DNA of 14,324 nt from positions 1 to 14,324 of the forward strand of contig CAKOGP040001900.1 of assembly GCA_933822405.4 (NCBI GenBank). The letters run 5' to 3'. Position 1 is the first letter of the stretch. Every line of letters begins with the position of its first letter. Source of the DNA: Cylindrotheca closterium. Taxonomy: Eukaryota > Bacillariophyta > Bacillariophyceae > Bacillariales > Bacillariaceae. The position numbers were made by a program, and so were the translations under genes. Below the pieces are notes generated by a model. It saw nothing but the letters and a program-made list of their open reading frames with translations, was not told the origin of the DNA and searched no databases. This document shows, piece by piece, positions 10,401 to 14,324 of the stretch.

Positions 10401-10745
10401 CCTTCGGCCAGCAGGTGAGTTTTCAGGAACTTGCGCCGCCAAATCAGCCAAAGATCTGCCAGATGGTTTAGGGCCGGAAGAAGACCGACTAAAACTAGTG
10501 CGGAATGCTTCTCCTCTCGGAACACCAACTTCTCTCTGCCCACTTCCTGCTATTTCATCCTCCTCGTCTTGCAAGGCGGAGAACTTGTTGTTGTCGCCCC
10601 GTTCCTGACTTCCCCAAGATGATGACCTCGGCTGATCGCTACGGTCGGCAGAAATTGTGGGAGGAGGTTGAAATCCTCGACCTCCTCCACCTCCTGCTCC
10701 CTTGGACCAAGCTGGTCGCAATGAGGAGCCACCAGGTGTGTTCAT
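7445..10745 (-). CDS. GYF-domain, eIF4E-binding translational regulator (GIGYF/EXA1-like)
   Basis: Exons in transcript order are 10745-10148, 10079-8683 and 8611-7445, giving 1053 aa. The start is the first ATG; codons upstream in frame lack another. Residues 1-150 are Gly/Ser/Arg rich and disordered. YTREKLL at 160-166 is a canonical eIF4E-binding motif (Tyr, four residues, Leu, hydrophobic). Charged Gln/Glu/Ala-rich coiled coils cover about 470-535 and 614-645, flanking a compact unrecognised block (536-610). The GYF domain spans about 653-710: W655, Y657, GPF (666-668), M673, W676, GYF (680-682). An intron falls right between Q665 and GPF. The C-terminal 970-1027 (WCKEQM...YLGSTSQVNNFATEFINRR) resembles the C-terminal helical segment of GIGYF and plant EXA1, and the tail is Lys-rich. 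Family: GYF domains bind proline-rich partners; GIGYF proteins with 4EHP/eIF4E repress translation and promote mRNA decay in the cytoplasm. Inference: the same role here. Whether the partner is eIF4E or 4EHP cannot be told. Confidence 0.88.
10248..10268 (-). other. eIF4E-binding motif (YXXXXL-hydrophobic) of the GYF protein
   Basis: The codons encode YTREKLL with the invariant Tyr160, Leu165 and Leu166, preceded by a basic residue and an isoleucine. In GIGYF, EXA1 and 4E-T proteins this motif forms the helix that docks on the dorsal face of eIF4E-class proteins. Its place upstream of the GYF domain matches animal GIGYF and plant EXA1 architecture. Confidence 0.75.
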
Positions 10746-11157
10746 TATCTTGTGCAAGTTTGGTTACTGTGTCTTGATGTGCGATGAAAATCAGAAGCAG
10801 TCTTTCATCCATGTTGATTGTGAGACCTTGGTTGCAACTGTTCCCAAACGAGAAACAGGATTCTCTCTACTGGTAGCTTTTCTACAGCAGAAAGGAATTA
10901 GGATCTACAACACAGTAACGCGCACATCGCGCATTGAAGATTCCATAAAGTATCAACGATTACTTTTGAAAAGATTGACGGCTGACGGTTTTGCATCGTT
11001 CTGTGGAAGTACACAGTAATCATCCATTTCAGTCTGTCGAAATGGTGGTAGGTGTACGTACCAGGTACCGTACTGTCACATTGCTATATTACTATTCAAG
11101 CGTAATTATCTAGAGCCACGCTTGCAAGAGTTCGTTCACATGTGTCGTCATGTCGTG
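10746..11157. other. intergenic region upstream of the GYF gene
   Basis: These 412 bases lie between the GYF gene start and the stop codon of the GT92-like gene, both on the minus strand, so they should hold the GYF gene promoter and the 3' end of the glycosyltransferase gene. One plus-strand open frame crosses into GYF exon 1 but starts on a non-ATG codon and looks non-coding. No other structure was recognised. Confidence 0.45.
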
Positions 11158-12620
11158 TCAGCTGAAAGTAGTATTGCCGACACCTTCAAGCAACCTTTGT
11201 GTTCCTGCCGGTCCAAATTTGTGGAAAAAATCGTTCAACCAGAAACAGGCACTCTCGTCAACAGCGCTTTTCAATTGTCTATATTCAAGGAAGCGACTTT
11301 CAGATCTTTGCTTCATTCCGTCCCTTGCATCCCGGCGAAACTCCCATTGCTCCTTTGTCCCAACATAATGGTGAACACAGAATGGGGAGTCAGAGTTTCT
11401 CTTGTACAGATCACGTCTATTGCATTCGCTGCGGACTGGTAAATGTGCATCCGAGTTTAGCCGAGAAAAACTTGATTCTTCGATTTTGGACACGTCAATA
11501 AGGCTTTTTGGATTTCGATTGTCCTAGACAATCCACCGTTGAGCATTATAATTGTGATTATAGGAAAAAGATAGCAGTGCAAACTCAACGCACCTTTCGT
11601 GAATCTAGAGATGCTCTCCACCTCCAGCGTAACGTCAACAGATCCATGTCATTGAATCCTGCCGGCGAAAAGGTCTTCTTCATCACATTGGACTCAAGGT
11701 AGTTTCCAAAACGAACCCGAGGCATTGTGATACATGCACAATTGTTGTACTCAGGCATTTGGTGGATACCTTCAAGCAGCGAGCTTGACAGCAAACGTTG
11801 CTTTTCAAATTTGCTGATGTTCACAAAATGCCTGTTTGCAATCACAAATTCGTCAATATCAACGACAGCCGTCCAGCTTCGATTTGCTCGCTTAAGGTGC
11901 TGAAAACAACGTGGATAGAAGTGTCTCTGTCTCTCGCGATGGAGAATGAATTTGGCTTTTGCGTCACCTTGAGATAAACTTCGACGCTGCCATTCTTGAT
12001 TACATATGTGGGGAGGAGGTCGGGAATAATCCAATTACATCGGCACCGACGTACCTTTTGGGAGAAAGTTACCATCTGACCAGCGGACAATAGTCATCAA
12101 CTCTTTCCATCGATCTAGCACTCTAGAAAAGGACGGCAGCACATCGGGTGAGTTGCAGCTGCTATGTTGCTATCGTAATCAGCAACTCCCATAAGATTGG
12201 ATAATTTTCAACTCACAAATCAGGAGTTGTTTTGGATCTTGGGTCCACAGCAATCACCAAGTGCCGAAGAGGAAGCGTATGGTAGTGGAATGCCAGCCCT
12301 AGTGAATCAAAGAAGATTCTTTCATTAGCAAATGATTGACACAGCGCTGCAAGTCAAAAGGGAAGGATCTTACATTCGATTAAGTAGTGATTGTCATCCA
12401 TTACGAGCAAGCATGCCGAAAATGAAGAATCTTCCACCATTTTGTCAGTGATCTTTGGGCTTTCAATTGTTTGCCAATCTCGTTGCCAATCTCGTTGCCA
12501 ATCTTGTCGCGTTGGAATTCCGTCAATTTTGAAAAGCAGTTGTTGAGATGAGGCCAGAAATATCAGGAATGGGATTGACCAAGACCATTTTGATCCTCGC
12601 TTAACCGAAATGGTCGGCAT
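11158..12620 (-). CDS. type II membrane glycosyltransferase, family 92 (DUF23)-like
   Basis: Exons in transcript order are 12620-12374, 12298-12217, 12122-12055, 11994-11594 and 11523-11158, joining in phase to 387 aa. A hydrophobic segment at about 12-30 (SIPFLIFLASSQQLLF) behind a basic N-terminus looks like a signal anchor. The lumenal domain starts with SACLLVMDDNHYLIEW and AFHYHTLPLRHLVIAVDPRS. It has the nucleotide-sugar and metal-binding signature VVDIDEF (D178, D180), preceded by HRERQRHFYPRC, and ends with VHHYVGTKEQW and a DARDGM segment, all typical of GT92/DUF23-like proteins. Inference: a Golgi glycosyltransferase using a nucleotide sugar; acceptor and sugar unknown. Intron 3 (60 bp, 12054-11995) is important: without it an in-frame TAA would interrupt the protein, with it the text reads FLPK-EWQRRS. 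The stem carries a small repeat (DWQR). Confidence is high that it is a glycosyltransferase, lower for the exact family. Confidence 0.8.
12471..12506 (-). repeat. 12-bp tandem repeat, three copies, inside exon 1 of the GT92-like gene
   Basis: Copies at 12471-12482, 12483-12494 and 12495-12506 are identical except for one base in the last (ttgccaatctcg unit on the plus strand). The unit is a multiple of three and encodes DWQR-type tetrapeptides in the stem between the membrane anchor and the catalytic domain, so copy-number change would keep the frame. Confidence 0.85.
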
Positions 12621-12873
12621 AACGATACCATGTGCTGTCCAATCAAGATTCAATCGTCGTTTGCAATGTTCTGTGAGCTTGATTTTTGATGATTGATTGA
12701 TTCCTTCGACTCAATTGAATTTTTTTAAAAAACTGAACGATTAAAAAAGTTAAACCATCGATGAAACAGCAAAACAAAACAAAAAGCAAAAAGCGCGTTG
12801 TTCAACATTTGAAGGAATCCCTCTAAAAGAACAAAGTACTTAGACGACAAAACAAAGACTTGGAGTTACCATA
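12621..12873. promoter_or_regulatory. shared divergent promoter region, GT92-like gene and SYS1
   Basis: These 253 bases lie between two divergent start codons. They contain A/T-rich runs (around 12719-12733) and an A-rich tract with repeated caaaa units at about 12770-12795. No TATA box or other named element could be identified, so the promoter call rests only on gene arrangement. Confidence 0.5.
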
Positions 12874-13410
12874 ATGCCAGGACGGCGGAATGGTCGGAGA
12901 GGAGGGAGCGGTTTAGGCTTCAACCCACGACTTATTTTTTCTCAAATTTGTGCGCTACAGTGCTACCACTACCTTCTCCTGGGATTGCTGCTGGAAGTGA
13001 GTATAAAATTTGGATTTCTAGCTCTTCAAAGACTACGAACTAACTGCTTTTGGCAAACGTAGCTGAACAAAATTTTTTATGGCACCAGCATCACGATCGA
13101 ACGAATTTTCACAGACAACTATGTAAAGGTTTTTGCCTGGAGGGGGTGGTCCGACATTTCAGCAATACTGCTTTCATCATTGATGGGTTCAGTCCTTCTT
13201 GCTATCATCGTTGAAAAGTCGAAAAAATGCCTAGACTTTAGCGTTACACTCTTTCTTATACACGTCGTACTTTGCACGATATACGACGGAATGCCTGCTA
13301 CTTGGGATTGGTGGGTGGTTCATATATTGGGGTTGATAATAATGACTCTATTCGGAGAATACTTGTGCGCAAGGAAAGAATTAGATGAAATACCATTATT
13401 GCAGCTGTAA
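12874..13410 (+). CDS. SYS1: SYS1 homolog, Golgi membrane protein
   Basis: Exon 1 (12874-12996) and exon 2 (13063-13410) flank a 66-base GTGAGT...TAG intron with a CTAAC branch-point match at 13040-13044. The product has 156 aa, about the length of animal SYS1. Signatures: FNPRLIFSQICALQ in the first helix, CLDFSVTLFLIH (97-108), WWVVHILGL and the very conserved end GEYLCARKELDEIPL (139-153). Four hydrophobic segments lie at about 20-46, 69-91, 98-114 and 122-142. The N-terminus is basic and Gly/Arg rich. Family role: SYS1 is a polytopic Golgi protein that recruits the small GTPase Arl3/ARFRP1 to the trans-Golgi, which in turn recruits Arl1 and golgins. The neighbouring membrane glycosyltransferase is transcribed away from it. 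Confidence 0.93.
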
Positions 13411-14324
13411 TCCAAAACTACAGTCCCAGTAAATTTAATCATCGTGTGCTGCCCGCAAGATTAGTGACTGAAAAAGGAAGGGATGTGAGCAAATAGAAAA
13501 ATGTAGAGATATGACACGTTTTCGGGCCACAACAGATCCATCAGAGCATTTGAATATTTTCTACAATTGAAGTCCATCTAGTTCTAACATATGTACTTTT
13601 GCACCATCCTTTGGACTTTCAGATGACGAGTTCCTCTTGTTTGACACGTACCAATGGAGAAGTTTCGTTTTCTTTGGTGGCTTTGATTGCACTGACAAAC
13701 TATGAAATGTTCCTTTCCTTCAAAGTGGCCAAGAGCTCCCCTGTTGTCTCGATTAGCCTGGAACATCCTCATACGTGCGTACTGGTGCTATTGGATTTCT
13801 ATTCAAGAGGATTGGCCGCATCAACCGTTGTAGTGTCGAGGCAACCGCAATGTCAAGCTCTACCTTCACCCAACCCATTCGTCGAGACTGAAGCAGTGAA
13901 ATATAAAATGAGATTCTGACATAACGAGCTGATGACCTTACAGGTTTCACAACGCCATGACCGTTTTCACATCGCTACACAATAGCCATCGTCTTGCAGT
14001 CAGCCCATACCGTCTGTAGGTCGCACGTAAACGAGCGACAGGCTGAGGGGGATCACAAAATCGATCCATTCGTCTAAAATAGAACCTTATTTTCCCAAGA
14101 TTGGTTTCAAATTCAAATTCCACATTCATTCACGGCATTGTTTTTGCACACAACCACCGAAGATACATCACAAACATCATCGTCTCCAGTCCTCGCACCA
14201 TATATATATAACTGAATCATTAATTGGTTTTTATGCTACTTCTAGAGTATCCAACTGCCGGTGTAATACGGCTGTAGAGGCCAGGAACTATGCTGCTTTT
14301 AGTCAGATAAGTTTGAACCACGTT
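13411..14324. other. 914-base stretch without a supported gene
   Basis: The stretch downstream of SYS1 contains short open frames on both strands, for example an ATG frame at 13623-13919 (98 codons, plus), a minus frame ending at 13753 and an ATG frame at 14129-13947 (minus). None shows a domain, convincing splice pairing or protein-like character that I can recognise. A TATATATATA run lies at about 14200-14209. It may hold the 3' end of SYS1 and the flank of a gene beyond the window. Confidence 0.4.

Noticed and set aside
10702..11019. 105-codon plus-strand open frame opposite the GYF gene start
   Set aside because: It starts on a non-ATG codon, overlaps GYF exon 1 antisense and shows no recognisable domain.
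11842..12090. Separate minus-strand protein overlapping the GT92-like gene
   Set aside because: Different frame from the family-matching exons; it runs across intron 3 and loses the DxD region.
13584..13950. Overlapping minus-strand frames downstream of SYS1
   Set aside because: Short, low in recognisable motifs, and they compete with a plus-strand frame of similar length; no splice join gave a protein I know.

Overview
The window is a gene-dense piece of a eukaryotic nuclear genome. Six protein genes carry 15 reconstructed GT-AG introns of 60 to 146 bp. Protein families, short introns and base composition fit a unicellular alga or protist. A diatom or related stramenopile is my best guess: the family 92-like glycosyltransferase resembles proteins I remember as abundant in diatoms. 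Species cannot be named from this sequence. I see no transposon, CRISPR array, rRNA or tRNA.

Layout. 1-134 may hold the 3' end of an upstream gene. 262-2954 (+) is a four-exon GT41 O-glycosyltransferase (OGT/SPINDLY type), 806 aa, with an unexpected N-terminal signal sequence. It converges on 3171-5851 (-), a five-exon SNF2 remodeler of the DDM1/LSH (HELLS) type, 796 aa. Upstream of that on the same strand is RPL30 (6141-6619, two exons, first exon only six codons). Then come an 825 bp gap and a three-exon GYF-domain protein (7445-10745, -), 1053 aa, with an eIF4E-binding motif and a GIGYF/EXA1-like C-terminus. Next is a five-exon type II membrane glycosyltransferase of the GT92/DUF23 kind (11158-12620, -), 387 aa. 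It is divergent, across about 250 bp, from SYS1 (12874-13410, +), a four-helix Golgi membrane protein. The last 0.9 kb has no gene I can support.

Functional themes. Three genes point to the secretory pathway or glycosylation (signal-bearing GT41, GT92-like enzyme, SYS1), two to translation (RPL30, GIGYF-like), one to heterochromatin and DNA methylation (DDM1/LSH). Nothing suggests an operon; this looks like ordinary chromosomal neighbourhood. Exon structures were worked out by hand from splice consensus, reading phase and family similarity; in every gene the exons join in phase. The most interesting points are the signal sequence on a GT41 enzyme, the combination of eIF4E-binding motif, unrecognised block and GYF domain in one protein, the RPL30 intron next to a tiny first exon, and the shared SYS1/glycosyltransferase promoter region.
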